The notes under the pieces are model-generated. The model was not told where the DNA came from. It ran no database searches and saw only the letters and a program-made list of their open reading frames with translations. Positions 11,997 through 24,529 of a DNA stretch of 64,000 nucleotides are shown here, in pieces; the stretch's first letter is position 1, and the number at the start of each line of letters is the position of its first letter. This DNA comes from Pinus tabuliformis (lineage: Eukaryota > Streptophyta > Pinopsida > Pinales > Pinaceae): positions 872,297,650 to 872,361,649 of the forward strand of contig CM062810.1 in the NCBI GenBank assembly GCA_031772625.1. Reading direction: 5' to 3'. The position numbers and the translations under genes were made by a program.

Positions 11997-13804
11997 TCAA
12001 TAAACAACCTCTGTGATTGCATTACTATCAGCCTTTTTAAACCTTGGTTGTGTTCCTACCATCACCTCCATTATTTTGGCCGATCATACACTTCCACTTG
12101 ATTGTTTACCCTTTTGAGGAACAACTGCGATGAGTGATTCTGTTAGCCACACTCTTCACACTGCCATGTTTTGAGAAGTTCCAAACTTACCTAGAACCAG
12201 TTGCTACCCAAAAACACCACTCGTTCCTCAGAAACGAGTCTCTTTTAAGCTCTTTTTAGACTCGTTAAATATGAAAAGATTGCCGAGCTATTGGCCTTTC
12301 CATCTCGTTAAAGTAAAGCGAAGCACCATCCCTCCTGTATTTTAATCTTTTGGGACCTGAGGGATTATCAAACAAAAAGATCGAGCACTTGTCTTTTTGG
12401 CTCACTAAAGCGATCGAAAAGTCATCCCTTTCATATTATTTTATACTTTTTTCGGACTTAAGGGATTATGCTACGAAAAAGGACTGCTGGAGCTTCCTTT
12501 TCATCCCTTTTCAAACTCTCTAAACATGAAAAATGACCGAGTTGTCTTTGTCGTTAAACTCGTTAAAACAATAGCAACAAACTTGTCCAACCAAAAAAGA
12601 ACGAGTTTCACTGTCACTAGGCTTGCTAAAACATAGCGATAGGTTTGCCCGAAGTGCAAATTATAGAACAAGCATATGCTATCCTCCTCAAGCTTGACAA
12701 AAATAAAGAGGTACTAGTCAGCAATCACTGGGGAAAACGGGAAGAAAACTTGAAGAATCTTATTGGTAGTAGGTCACTCTTGAACATGACACTTTCACTC
12801 CATCACCATGATTGAGTCAAGCTGGGTTATTCCATTCACCAGTCATATCACCATTGGTCCTCCGTACCATCCATATTTTGGGGTTAATGCTACCAATCCA
12901 TCTCATTGTCGCCGACATGTTCAAGAGAAGTCATTCAAAGAATTTACCATCCAGTTAACGCCTCATCCACTGCAATACCTTCACTCTCCATTTTTCATGA
13001 CCTCCATTCCTGAACCTTGTATCATCAGATCGTTTTCACCTCCAGAAAATCATTTGCTTCATTTCGTGTCGTAGATGTGGGATACATCAAGGCCCTCCTA
13101 CGACGAGTCACTTCTTGTCGACATTAGCTCATTATCCAAGAAGTTGACTTAGAAACAACCCTTTCAGTACTTTGAATCTTGCATGCCTCAATGGCAAGTT
13201 TCTGACTTCCAGTGACAGGTTTACATCAATGGCCTTTGACCAAACGATTTTGCGTGGTTCTCGACACTGACTCATATATTCACACCATGTGAATTGTACT
13301 ATAGTACCTTGAGGGTCATTATCATTATCGGTGATTCCTATCGTGCCTGTTAACAGCTTACATCATTGGCTGGTAATCAGGCGATGTATTTCCATGTTCG
13401 ACTCTAGAACATTTTTTCACGTGGATCGACTTGTACATCGGGTGAATATTGAATGAGTTTGAAGACCCAGGATTTAGTTTCATCCATCCAGGCTGCGATA
13501 TATTCAAGAAAATAAAGACATTAAATGTACACAGAAGCTGCATAGATGATCATCCAAGCTAAGGGATGATGACTCTACATATAAAGAATCACTAGTCTGC
13601 AACAACAAATGACTATCTGTCCTATGTACATGAAAATGAACTTATAAAGCTAAGCATGGGAATGTCCACCTCAGCTAGATCATGAAAATAATATGACGAT
13701 GATGTATTGCATTGTATCTTATACAAGTCACCTTCCAGTTCAAATACCTCGGATCCTCATGATAAAGCATTTCACCTGACATCAAAAGATTTACGACCTC
13801 ATGC

Positions 13805-13817
13805 TTTAGGGGGCAAC
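13805..13817 (+). other. Element B polypurine tract
   Basis: TTTAGGGGGCAAC abuts the 3' LTR start at 13818. The purine core is AGGGGG. Confidence 0.6.
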
Positions 13818-14862
13818 TGTTATAGACATATTTGGGCACTTTAACCCCAATCATATATGTCAATAAACCAAGGGTTCTTTAACCCCTAAAATTTTTGTTT
13901 CATACCTTAAAGGATCATGGTCAACTGATTACATCATTTCCCAGAAGTTCCACCTGAAAAACCACTCAAAATTGGCCAAAATTGGACCATACTAACTACT
14001 CCTTGGTCAAGGTGTGAGCCATACTGGCTGCTACACTAGCCAAGTGAGATGCATACTGAAAGAGCCTTCTGTGGGGTGCGATGAGGGAGAATAGACAAAT
14101 GGCAGAGAAAGTTTGCTAAGTGGATGCTCATGGAATCTTCTAGAAACTTCTCCTATGACACTTGCTTCTCTGAATTCGCCCAGGGATGAGTAAGAGATCA
14201 ATGAAATCTCCAAGTGGAACCAAGAACTATCAGTGGAATAACACTAATCAAAAACCCAAAGCTGACTCACCCCCTTGCAAGACATCTATAAATGGATCCC
14301 TCATCAAAGAGATCTGCAAGCTGGAACTTTGTAATTTGTAAAGAAGTGTTGTTGGTTTATCTTTGAGAAGAGACATTGTATTGTGGGGTGATCTTGCTTT
14401 TCATGAGGTGAAGAGGGCTTTGATGTTGGGAGGATGATGCTGGATCAGACAACTAGGTTGCAATCCTCTCTTCTACTATTAATAAATTTATTTGATTTTT
14501 CCTCCATATAATCGTGTATTTGTGAATCTTGTTATTTGTTAATGCAATTGTATGGTCAATGTATTTCTGATTATGCATTGTTTATGATATTATAGATCGA
14601 GATTCTTTGATGGTGTTTTGTTTCTTTGCCTCTACAGGTATTCTCTAAAGCGGGACAAGTAGGAAAGGAGTGGCAAGCTCTATCAAGGGAGAGAGGAAAC
14701 AAGTAAGGAGCCAAGCGGAAAATCCAGGTTGGTCCTCTTTGCTTCTCTCTTATCTATCATACATAAAGGAAATCATAGTTTTCTTTGATTTTTTGTTTCT
14801 AAGATAGCTATCCGTCTTAGTGGGACTAGCAGATCGAAAAGACACTAGTTTTCCCAGAAACA
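13818..14862 (+). repeat. Element B 3' LTR
   Basis: 1045 bp, identical in length to the 5' LTR, ending GAAACA, followed by the CTTGC target duplication. Differences from the 5' copy are mainly C/T and G/A changes. Confidence 0.93.
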
Positions 14863-14867
14863 CTTGC

Positions 14868-16346
14868 CACATGGAGGTTCTCTAAATTTCTCTAACTTTA
14901 AATTATTATTCCTATTTTAATTCACTAGCCTCTTCTCTTAATGAATTTTAATTATTTTGGGATAAATATTTATACTTAACTCTACGTCCTTCTTTCCCCC
15001 TTTTACCTAATTAAGTTACTTATGTACATTATCTACATATTTTTCAACATTGGAAGGGTAGAGTTCTCTAGGTACAATATTTTATTTCTTCCTATTCTCC
15101 CCTTACACAAAGTTTTATTCTTGATTTAATTTCCTTGGTTCTAACCTCATTGACCACTTGATGTGAATAGTATGATTTTCATATCTTGATTATATTTATT
15201 AGTTTATTTTTTATGATGTCAAGGGTGCCAAGTTGATCATGCCTTTCAATAACTTCCCTTTGAAGTTCGCCTAACATTTTATTCTTCATGCCAAGGGTTG
15301 CAAGTCAATCATGCCCTTCAGGAACCTCCTTGAAGTTCCAAGGGTGCTACGTTGTTTTCTCTTCAAGCATCTAATGGCTACAAGGGAAACTCTAAGTGCA
15401 AAAATAGATACCACTATCATATTAGGTGTTGCCATCTATAGTGAGACTAATCATGGTGTTAGGGATCAAGGAATCTCCCTTGATACACGCCCCCCAGTAA
15501 AATCGTCACAAGTGACCCAAATTTGGGACCTACCTTCACGACATCATGATCTTCAAGGCAAAGGTGTTCCAACCCTTCTAGCCCAAGTCACAGTGGGAGT
15601 GATAATAGGTGAAATCAAGGACACTTTCCCACCCTTCCCATGCAGTTCCATCCAATTGTACAACCCCATCACCCATGTGTGAGCCATTCGGTCAAGCAAC
15701 TAACCTATGCCTGCAGGCACTAACATAACAATAGAATATATACAAGGTGTCAAACTAAACTTAGAATTTCAAAGAAAAATATGCATTTCCATCATACCAG
15801 ATATAATCAAATAATCACATGTGAGCGCCTCTGGTGGTTTCCTATCATACTTGATAATCATCAGTAATAGTTTTTCAGTGTTAGTCATTGTCATAATAAC
15901 ATCATCAACATGATCTACTCAATTGCATCATTGTTCATCATGAACCAGAACTAATGAAAGTAGCTAACATAAGGAACATATCCATCATGTTTATCATCAT
16001 CATAACATTAGTAGGAAACATACATATCCATCAAAGTTGTCATAATCATAACATCAATAGAAAACATACATATCCATCAAAGTTATCATCATCGCGATAT
16101 CAATAGAGAACATACATATCCATCAATTTTATCACCATCATAATATCAATAGAGAACATAAATATCCATAAATGTTATCATCATCAAAATATCAATAGGA
16201 AACAAACATAACCATCACATCCACTAGTAATAGATTCAAGTATCTATATCCTCAACTTGAGGTCCTCGAAGAATAAAATGTGAGAATTGGAGCTAAATCA
16301 ATGTTGATGTCATATCAATGTCAGTCAAATAGAGCGGGGCACTACA
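14868..16346 (-). repeat. Element A 3' LTR, part 2
   Basis: This is the continuation of the left LTR after element B and aligns with about 20035-21582. It ends GGGGCACTACA. It contains a 46-bp minisatellite at 15973-16215. With part 1 the LTR is about 2.4 kb, matching the 2468-bp right LTR. Confidence 0.88.
15973..16215. repeat. 46-bp minisatellite in element A LTR
   Basis: About five imperfect tandem copies contain ACATACATATCCATCAA followed by TTRTCATCATCATAAYATCAATAG. The same array is present in the other LTR at 21164-21450. Confidence 0.85.
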
Positions 16347-16359
16347 AAAACCCCCTCTT
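16347..16359 (-). other. Element A polypurine tract
   Basis: On the minus strand this reads AAGAGGGGGTTTT and directly abuts the TGTAGTGCC start of the left LTR. It fixes the orientation of element A. Confidence 0.75.
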
Positions 16360-16946
16360 AATAATAGACTTCATCATAAAGTCCTTGGAATAGATAAGGA
16401 AAATAGTGCCACATCTCCTCAGCGTCCTCCCAAGTGGCTAAACTAGGACTATAATTGTCCCACTAGACCTTGACCTGGTCCACTAATTGTCATCTAAGTT
16501 GCAAAGTTCACTGGTCTAGTATGTGAACTGGTTCATCCTTCATCATGCCCTCGTCTAAAACCTGCAAATGACCTAAGTCAATAACATGCGAAGGATATGA
16601 AATGAAGTGACACAAAACAGAAACATGAAACATCATGCATACACACTAGAGATGGAGGTAAGGAAATATTGTATGCCATCGACCCTTTCCTTTCTAATAT
16701 TTCAAAATTTCCCACAAATCATGGAGAATTTTTATCTCCCTTTCCAAAAATTATAGATCTCTTTTCAAGCCTTTCTCTTAGGAACACCCTATATCCCACT
16801 TCATAAATTTGGTCTATCCGATACACATCGACATAACTCTTTTGTCAATCTTGAGCTTCTTTTAGCCTACCGCTAATCATAGTAATTTTTCCTTCCATCT
16901 CTTACACCACTTCTGGTCCTATTAATACTCGTTCCTCTAGTTGGTC

Positions 16947-19114
16947 CTAACTAAGAGGTGTTCTGCAAGGTCTCCCATACAATAACTCAAATGGTGTCAT
17001 ATTGATGGAACTCTGATAAATATTGTTGTTAGAAAAATCTACTAGTGGCAAAAAATCCTCCCATCTCTTTTGTTGGTCCATCACATACATCCATAGAATG
17101 TCCTTGAGGATTTGATTAATCATCTTTGTTTGACCATTTATATTAGGGTGATAAGTAGTGTTGAAGTTCAAATGAGTTACCAAGGCTTCTTAGAAACTAG
17201 TCCAAAACCTTCCTATAAACACAACTCCCCTATCTGATATGATCTTCCTAGGCACCCCATCTAATCTCACAATCTCAGCAATAAAGACTTTGGTTATCTT
17301 TGGTGCCTTATATATAGTCTTAACTAGTATAAAATGGGTGCTCTTGGTCAATGTGTCTACCAATAAAAATATGGCATCATGTCTTCTTGAGGTCATTGGT
17401 AGTCCCACGATGAATTCCATTGATATAACTTCCCATTTAGATTTTGGTATTTCATGGGGTTGCAGTAACCCTGTTGGATGTCAGTATTTAGACTTCACTC
17501 ACTAACACTCTAAGCATATTTCTACAAAGTTTACAATGTCCTTCTTCATCCCTTTCCAAAACAAGAGTGGTTTTAGGTACACACTCATCTTCTTAACATC
17601 GGGGTGTGCCATGTATACTACTTCATATGCTTCGCTCAAAATTAGTTGGTGTATATCTTCATCCGATGGCACATATATCCCTCCCTGAAATCATAGTATC
17701 CCATCACTATCAAGGGAGTATCCTTCATATTTTTGGTTCATCATTTCATCCACCCTCAAACTCCTGATAACCTCCTAGTACTAGGTGTCCTCAAATTGTA
17801 AATCAAGCAACTTCTCCCTTAAGTTGCTCCTTAAGGGAATCACTGAAAAGATATGAGGCCTCCTACTTAAAGCATCAACCACCCTATCTACCGTTCCTTT
17901 TATGTAAGTAATATCAAAATCGTATTCATTGATTAGCTCATACCAGCATCTATGTTTTTCATTTAAGTGGTCTTGAGTGAATATGTGTTGTAGCCCACAA
18001 TGATCAGTCCGAAGTTCAAACTTCCTTCCTAGAAGGTAGTGTCTCCAAATCTTTAGGGCATAAACAATTGCTACCATTTCTAGATCATGGGTTGTGTATT
18101 TCTCTTCGTGGTTTCTAATTTTCCTTCATGCATATGTTATTACTCGTCCTTCTTGCATCAACACATAACCCAACCCTTCCTTGGAGGCATCAATTCAAAC
18201 CAAAAATTCTTGCTCCATATCTGGCACCTTAAAAATTGACGTCATCGTTAATAATACCTTTAACCTTTGGAATTCTTCTTCACATTTTTCATACCAAATG
18301 AACTTCTTGTTCTTTCTTTAGATCTCGATAACAGGGCTTTCTATCTTTGAAAACCCTTCAAAATATATGTGATAATACCCTATCATGCCCATGAAACTTC
18401 GTATTTCATGAACATTGGTTGGTCTCAGACATTCCATGATGGCCTCGATCTTTTTTAGGTCTATAGTGATACCATCTGTAGAGATAATGTGCCAAAGATA
18501 ATGAATCTTGGTCCCCCAAGATAATTAATTAATTAGTTCTCTCTAAGACATTGTAGAACAAGCCTCAACTGTTCTTCATTCTCTTCTGGGGTCTTTGAGT
18601 AAATCAAAATTTCATCAATAAAGACACATAAAAACTTATCTAAGTAATATCAAAATATTCCATTCATCAAACTCATGAAAACACCTGGGGCATTTATCAG
18701 TCCAAAGGGTAGAACTACAAATTCATAATGCCCAAATATTGTCTTCGAGATATCTTCTTCCTTGATTCTCAACTGACGATATCTTGGCCTCAAATTGATC
18801 TTTGAAAACACAATTGGTCCCTTCATTTGATAAAACAACTCATCTATCCTTGGTAGAGGATATTTTTTTTTAATGGTTACCTTTTTCAACTAGTCTAGTC
18901 AATGCACAATCGCCAAGACCCATCCTTCTTCTTAACAAAAAATATAGGGGCTCCCCATGGACATGGGTTGTATGAAGCCGAAGTCCAATAATTACTTTAA
19001 TTGGATTTACAATTCATTTATCTCTGGAGTTGACATACTATAAGGTTCCTTTGAAATAGGCTCAGTGCACAATTTAAGGTCAGTGGTTAAATTGATTTCC
19101 CTTTTTGGGGGTAT
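16947..19114 (-). pseudogene. Element A pol remnant (RT-RNase H-integrase)
   Basis: Reading downward from 19114, the sequence starts abruptly with the linker just before RT (IPPKREINL). It then gives RT pieces at 18889-18650 ([27 protein letters not shown]). RNase H follows at 18077-17781 (WRHYLLGRKFELRTDHCGLQ; VVDALSRR), and integrase core at 17420-16947 (PRKIISDRG; YHPNINGQTKMINQ; LLYGRPCRTPL). The integrase DDE surroundings are partly recognisable: SDRG where SDRD is usual, and K in place of the last acidic residue in the GQTE motif. Stops and frameshifts separate the blocks. Gag and protease are absent. The coding part starts directly at the LTR edge at 19115, so the 5' half was lost before or during insertion. 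Confidence 0.85.
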
Positions 19115-21582
19115 TGTAGGGACCAAACCTAACTTTTTTTTATCTTTTTTTATATAATAAGAAAACAATGCAGATAAACTAGGAATACAACCATAAGCAG
19201 ATAAACATTGAGAGCTTAGAAATATTAAAGCAATTACATCAACATCCATGAATTTCATTACATTACACATATCATCTATTTTACATGCTATTAACTATAG
19301 GCACAACGAAATTGTGTAACATAACATTATAAATAACATAGATACCATTCACCTAGAGAGGAGATTTGATCTTGACTTGTCGCTACTTGCACTCCCTTGT
19401 TGTTGTTCGCCTCTAAGTGTGAACGTCGACGTGCTCTCACTGAATGTAGTGACCCACCAGTTGACTTCCCATCCTACTCCTTAGGTACTCTCCTTCCCTG
19501 TGGACCCCCAAGCTGCAATGGGGTTGTACAATAGAGGAAGTGTGCAAGATCATAAAGGTGAGTTCACCTTGGCTCAAGAGTCCCCTCTCTAGTTTTCTCT
19601 ACCTCACCAAACTCAATTGTAGCTCATAGTCACTCACAATGACATAATCCCATCCATCCAACAATAGGTTAAGAAAAAATCCCCCTCTCCCATGGCTAGC
19701 CCCTTCTTTTATAGGAGCCTTCATAGGTGACACTTGGAATTTCATGCATAATTAATTATTTTTATTAATCTGAAGGTTTGATTATTCACCCACCATGTGT
19801 CACCCCCTCACCAAGGCCCTCTAAAATTATTTACTTAAATTTTAATTCAAAAATAACATTTTTCTTCACCCCAACAAGACTTCTTATTTCTTCTCCTAGT
19901 TGTCTCCTGATCCCCCTTCTCTATTCCTTATTTTTTTTTCATTATTGAAGTGAACAGATAAGTCTCATATTGGGTCCCCTAACTACGTCCTAATTTAACT
20001 CAATTTGTCTCTCAGATGGATATACTTATGTTGCCTCTTACCACATGAAAATTCTTGAAATCTCTCTAATTTTATATTATTACTCTTATTTTAATTCACC
20101 AACCTCTTCCCTTAATGAATTTTAAGTATTTTAGGATTAATATTTATACTTAACTTTATGTCCCTCATTCCCCCTTTTACCTAATTAAGTTATTTATGTA
20201 CATTATCTACTTAATATTTTTCAACATGGGAAGGGTAGATTCCTCTAAGTACAATACTTTATTTCTCCCTATTCTCCCCTTACCCCGAGTCTTATTCTTG
20301 ATTTAATTGCCTTTGTTCTAACCTCGTTGACCACTTGATGTGAATAGTAGGATTTTCATAAAGTGATTATATTTATTAGTTTCTTTTTAATGATGCCAAG
20401 GATACCGAGTTGGGTGTGCCTTTCAAGAGATTCCCTTCGAAGTTACAAGGGTGCCATGCCTAATTGTTTATTCTTGATGCCAACGGTGCCATATCGATCA
20501 TGCCCTTCAACATCTTCCTTGAAGTTCTGAGGGTGCCACATAACTTTCCCTTCAAGCATCCAGTGGCTACGAGGGAAATTATAGGTACAACAATAGAGAC
20601 TACTATCAACTTTGGCTTTTCCATCTATAGTAAGACTAATGGTGTTGGGGATTAAAGAATATGCCTTGATGTGCGTCCCCTAGTAAAATCCAGGTGAGCG
20701 ACCCAAATTTGGGATCTGCCCCCACAACATCGTGATATTCAAGGCAAAGGTGTTCCAACCTTTCCATCCCCAGTAACGGCGTGAGTGCTAGCGAGTGAAA
20801 TCAAGGACACTGTCCCACCCTTCCCATGTAGTTCCATCCAATTGGACAACCCCATCACCTATGTGTAATCCATTTGGCCAAGCAACTAACTTCTGCCTAC
20901 AGCCACTAGCATATCATTAGAATATATAGTAGGTGTCAAACTGAACTTAGAATTTCAAAGAAAAAATATTCATTTCCATCAAACCAAATGCCTTCAACTC
21001 ATCGCATACGAGTGCCTCTGGTGGTTTTCCTATCATACTTGATAATCACCAGTAAGAAAGTTTCTCAGTGTTAGTCATTGTCATAATAGCATCATCAACA
21101 TGACCTAGTCATTCACATCATTGTTCATCATGAAATAGAACTAATGAAAGTAGCTAACATAAGGAACACATCCATCATAGCTATCATCATCATAACATCA
21201 ACAGGAAACATACATATCTATCAAAGTTGTCATCGTCGTAAGATCAATATAAAACATACATATCCATCGAAGTTATCATCATCATATCCTCGATATAGGG
21301 TATACATATCCATGAGTGCTATCCTCATCATGATAACAATAGAGAACATACATATCCTTCAATTCTATCATCATCGTAATATTATTAGAGAACATACAAA
21401 TCCATCAATGTTATCATCATCATAATATTAATAGGAAACAAACATAACCATCACATCCACTAGTAATAGAGTCAAGTATCTAGATCCTCAACTTGAAGTC
21501 CTTAAAGAACAAAGTGTGATCCTTAGAGATAAATCAATGTTAATGTCATATCAATTTTAATCAACTAGAGCGGGGCACTACA
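19115..21582 (-). repeat. Element A 5' LTR
   Basis: 2468-bp LTR with TGTAGGG at 19115 and CACTACA ending at 21582, homologous along its length to the split left LTR. No primer-binding site follows it on the minus strand; pol sequence begins immediately. Confidence 0.88.
21164..21450. repeat. 46-bp minisatellite in element A LTR
   Basis: Counterpart of the array at 15973-16215, with about six degenerate copies of the ACATACATATCCATC unit. Copy number and sequence differ between the two LTRs. Confidence 0.85.
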
Positions 21583-21587
21583 GAGCA

Positions 21588-22560
21588 AGATTGCTACGGG
21601 AGATGGTGCCTAAAACCCCAATCAAATTATGGAGAGAATGTTCCAAGGGAAAGGACTTATCAGTTATTTAAGAAATATATTTATAAAAAGGAGCATGTAT
21701 CTCCCGACTAAAATGAAGCCTTGAGTTATATCTATTGTGGGATAAATCTTGCATCTCAGACCTAATCAGAGCCCTGTAGGCATCCACTAACTTAATCTTG
21801 CATGGATATGGGGAAAATAAGTAGGGAAATTAGGATTATCCACTCTGCTATCTGTAGACTCTAAAGAAGTATGCCCCACCCACTTTCCCTCCCCCCCGAA
21901 AACATTCTGAAAAGGAAAGGAGAGTGTCTCAGATCACTTTCTTGTCATGCATCATCATCCAAATTTCTACGCTTCCCAACATCCTGAAACCGTCGATGGA
22001 ATTTGGCAAACACATGACCCATCCCATGGCATACCAAAACCCTAAATGGTATGCCCTGATAATCAATTCTTTGCTTGCAATTATTTGCAACCCATACCAA
22101 GTTCAACTTTGTCGGCAATCCTCCCATGAATTTTAGTTCCACCAATATCCAAGCCACTCATTTATCCATCACCACTAAACCTACATTGTCCAGGAACATG
22201 AAACATCTAATAGTGTCTCCAATAGCTACCAATGCCTTCCTTATATAGAGTTCGAGGGGCAGCCTAATGAGTTTAACCCAAATCAGTTGCCTGCACGGAG
22301 CTATTGATAATTGATTAAACCCTATGAACCAGTGGCTCAGATTTAGAAAACTATGACCAACCACCCATGGGGACTTCGGGATATGTATTGTGTCCTCATC
22401 ATATAGAAAATGAATTCAAAACCACCCATTAATTAATACACTAACCTTAGGCTTGTAAGTCAGGATTGATGCCCATACTCTCTTCGCCCAGCTCTGCATT
22501 TTTTCCCTATCCATCTTTGTAAACTCCCATCGGTTGATGAGAGTTTATTTTTTCTTGCCT
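21588..22560 (-). pseudogene. L1-type LINE ORF1 remnant (DUF4283-like)
   Basis: On the minus strand the translation shows the layout of plant LINE ORF1 proteins. A DUF4283-like fold runs from about 22535 (MQSWAKRVW; PWVVGHSFLNLSHWF), with the core IWVKLIRLPLELY and ALVAIGDTIRCFMFLD. Then come WILVELKFMGGLP and IDYQGIPFRV, and the start of a CCHC knuckle (VCHGMGH) in which the first Cys is lost. The blocks at 22364-22158 and 22157-21945 share one frame, separated by a single stop. The C-terminal end is cut by the insertion of element A at 21583. ORF2 (endonuclease and RT) was not found. Confidence 0.7.
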
Positions 22561-24525
22561 GCAATGTGGTCCCAATTTTGAATATCCGAGGATACTTTCA
22601 CCAGTTTTGTGTTTGTTGGAAGTTGAGTCTCCACTCCCGCCACCTCCATCATATGCTGAAAAGGAACGAACCAACGGTTGAGGAGAGATCAGATAATCTA
22701 TATATTTTGTTCGTTTTACCCCTTATGATATGTCCTCCACATAAGGATGGGCATGTCTTAACTCTGCATCAATAGTGGCATGAATGAGCTCCCCTGATCC
22801 AGGGAGGTGTCCCATGTAGATCCATGTCAAAAAATAAATAATGGAAAGACAAAGTAATCTAGGGAAAGTGGAACTGACGCTCGTAGATCTAGCCAAGAGT
22901 AAAGCCCATCAGGATAAAAAATCTGTAAATTCATCATGGTTTATAATCCCTCCAACATAAATCTGACCGACATAATCGATCCTAGTCCATAGAAATCCAC
23001 CTTGAGCCATGGTCAGCCTCTATCTTGTAAATCCCTCAACAACCCCTCGTAGATAATAACTATTAGTAATAATGGCTCAACAAATCAAAATTTGAATTTT
23101 TCTGCCTAAATAGGCCAACGGATCCATCACCCACCTCTCGAGCCGAAAGCCTCATATGATCCACTAGAAGCAGAAAGAAGGGCCAAACGATCCCTAAATT
23201 ACAAAGGCAAAAACACAGTAGAGACAAAATCTAGAAATATGTATGGACAACACCATAACTAGTGTGTTGATTGCCTAATAGCTCCCAATGTCACCCTCCA
23301 ATCAAATGTTGCACGAACAGTAGGCAAGACATCATGACCAATACCATAACGACATCAACAAAATGTCTAATGACTTCTATAATGCATAACAAAAACCCAA
23401 TCCGATAGATATACACACAAATAATTTGACCATCCTTATGTAGAAATATTACTCCCATGATCCAAGTCCATGCATAGAGGTTGTATAAAATGGCCATGTC
23501 TTCACAACCATATCCACCCTTACCACGGCCAGAGCCAAAACGATCATTGATGCTATCCAATCCATCTTATGTAAACATAAAGGATTCAATATTGCTCATT
23601 ATAAGGAATACTACTTCTTATAAACGGTTCTCTGTATTAAATGTCTATCCACTATCATTGCTTGTTATCACTCGAAAATTTCTCTAGAGTTGTTATGAAA
23701 GAAATGATAGAGGCAACCACAAACCTACTTTAGAAATTAGGATCTAGCCTTCCTGATGCTCAGAGAGGGCTCTCTCTTTATGATTTAACTTTGTTTTAGT
23801 TATTTGATTTTAGGCTAGTTATGATTGTAATTCGGTTTTTATTCGGATTTGGTGGTGGAATCACTGACTTAGATGGATAGAGGGATGTCTTTCACCATTG
23901 GGCTATGGGGTCAAGTGTCAAGAAAATAGGACTGGATCAAGTTCTAAAAATAGTGTCTACAGGGCAAGGTAGCTGAGTAATTTCAGATCTTAAGGTTGGA
24001 TGGTGAAGTGGTTTTCAATCTGATCCAAGAAGCAATTAAGGGTTCCTTAGACCGGATTATGAAGGAAGTGAAAGAGGTCAACCAGGATGGGAGAGCAATT
24101 AATGATTCTCAGATCCAGATATCAGAAGAAAATATAGAAATGATTAACTATTCAAGACAAAGTGTAATTAAACAAATTCTGTAATATAATTCCAGTTAAT
24201 TCATTCAATTTTAGATAACATGCAAGTTTGTGAAATACATAAGAAAATGACAATTTGACATAAGAAAATAATTCAGTGATATAGCTCAACATATCAATCC
24301 TGTAATGCAATCTCTTTATTACTTAGTCCAGTCTGCTATCTTGAAAAAAATTGGTACAATAACCCTCAGGTTTCAGATTAATACAACTATATAAAATCTG
24401 GCAATCCACACTCAATACTTCGAATTATGAAGTATTTATACAAAAATAGTTTACAGAATATCCCAAACTGTCTTGGGAATTAATCTAGGAAAAAGAAATA
24501 TCTTCATGCAAGAAGATAGAGACAG
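22561..24525. other. No clear gene; possible LINE 5' part
   Basis: On the minus strand 23560-23291 has an 89-codon open frame with no recognised family that could belong to the LINE 5' region. On the plus strand 23996-24184 has a 62-codon frame, rich in Glu/Ile/Lys, also unrecognised. No mobile-element termini or RNA genes were seen. Confidence 0.4.
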
Positions 24526-24529
24526 ATGT

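Larger units (their letters stand above)
11214..13800 (+). other. Element B non-coding 3' internal region
   Basis: About 2.6 kb where pol would be expected but none is seen. It contains two short tandem arrays (11288-11385 and 11867-11996) and many CTCGTTAAA/GCTCGTTAAA strings from 11780 to 12700. An 88-codon plus frame at 12808-13074 has no recognisable family. Confidence 0.6.
6832..14862 (+). mobile_element. Element B: non-autonomous gypsy-derived LTR element
   Basis: Two 1045-bp LTRs (TGTTATAGAC...GAAACA) enclose 5.9 kb. Perfect 5-bp target duplications CTTGC lie at 6827-6831 and 14863-14867. The element sits inside the 3' LTR of element A, so it is younger than A. A TGG-starting primer-binding site follows the 5' LTR and a polypurine-like tract precedes the 3' LTR. 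Only a broken gag-like part and a protease-like domain are present; no RT, RNase H or integrase was found in either strand. LTR divergence is roughly 5-8% by eye. It fits a large retrotransposon derivative mobilised in trans, probably from a Tat/Ogre-like parent. Confidence 0.9.
5908..21582 (-). mobile_element. Element A: Ty3/gypsy LTR retrotransposon
   Basis: The element has two long LTRs with matching ends (TGTAGGGACC on the left edges; GGGGCACTACA on the right edges), so termini are TGTAG...CTACA. Flanks are GACCA (5903-5907) and GAGCA (21583-21587), a 5-bp target duplication with one mismatch. The internal region (16347-19114) is only about 2.8 kb and carries damaged RT, RNase H and integrase on the minus strand. 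A polypurine tract abuts the left LTR, making it the 3' LTR. There is no gag, protease or primer-binding site next to the 5' LTR. Element B later inserted in the left LTR. The copy is old and non-functional. Confidence 0.88.

Noticed and set aside
23996..24184. Small plus-strand Glu/Lys-rich ORF
   Set aside because: Only 62 codons, with no recognised family, promoter or context.
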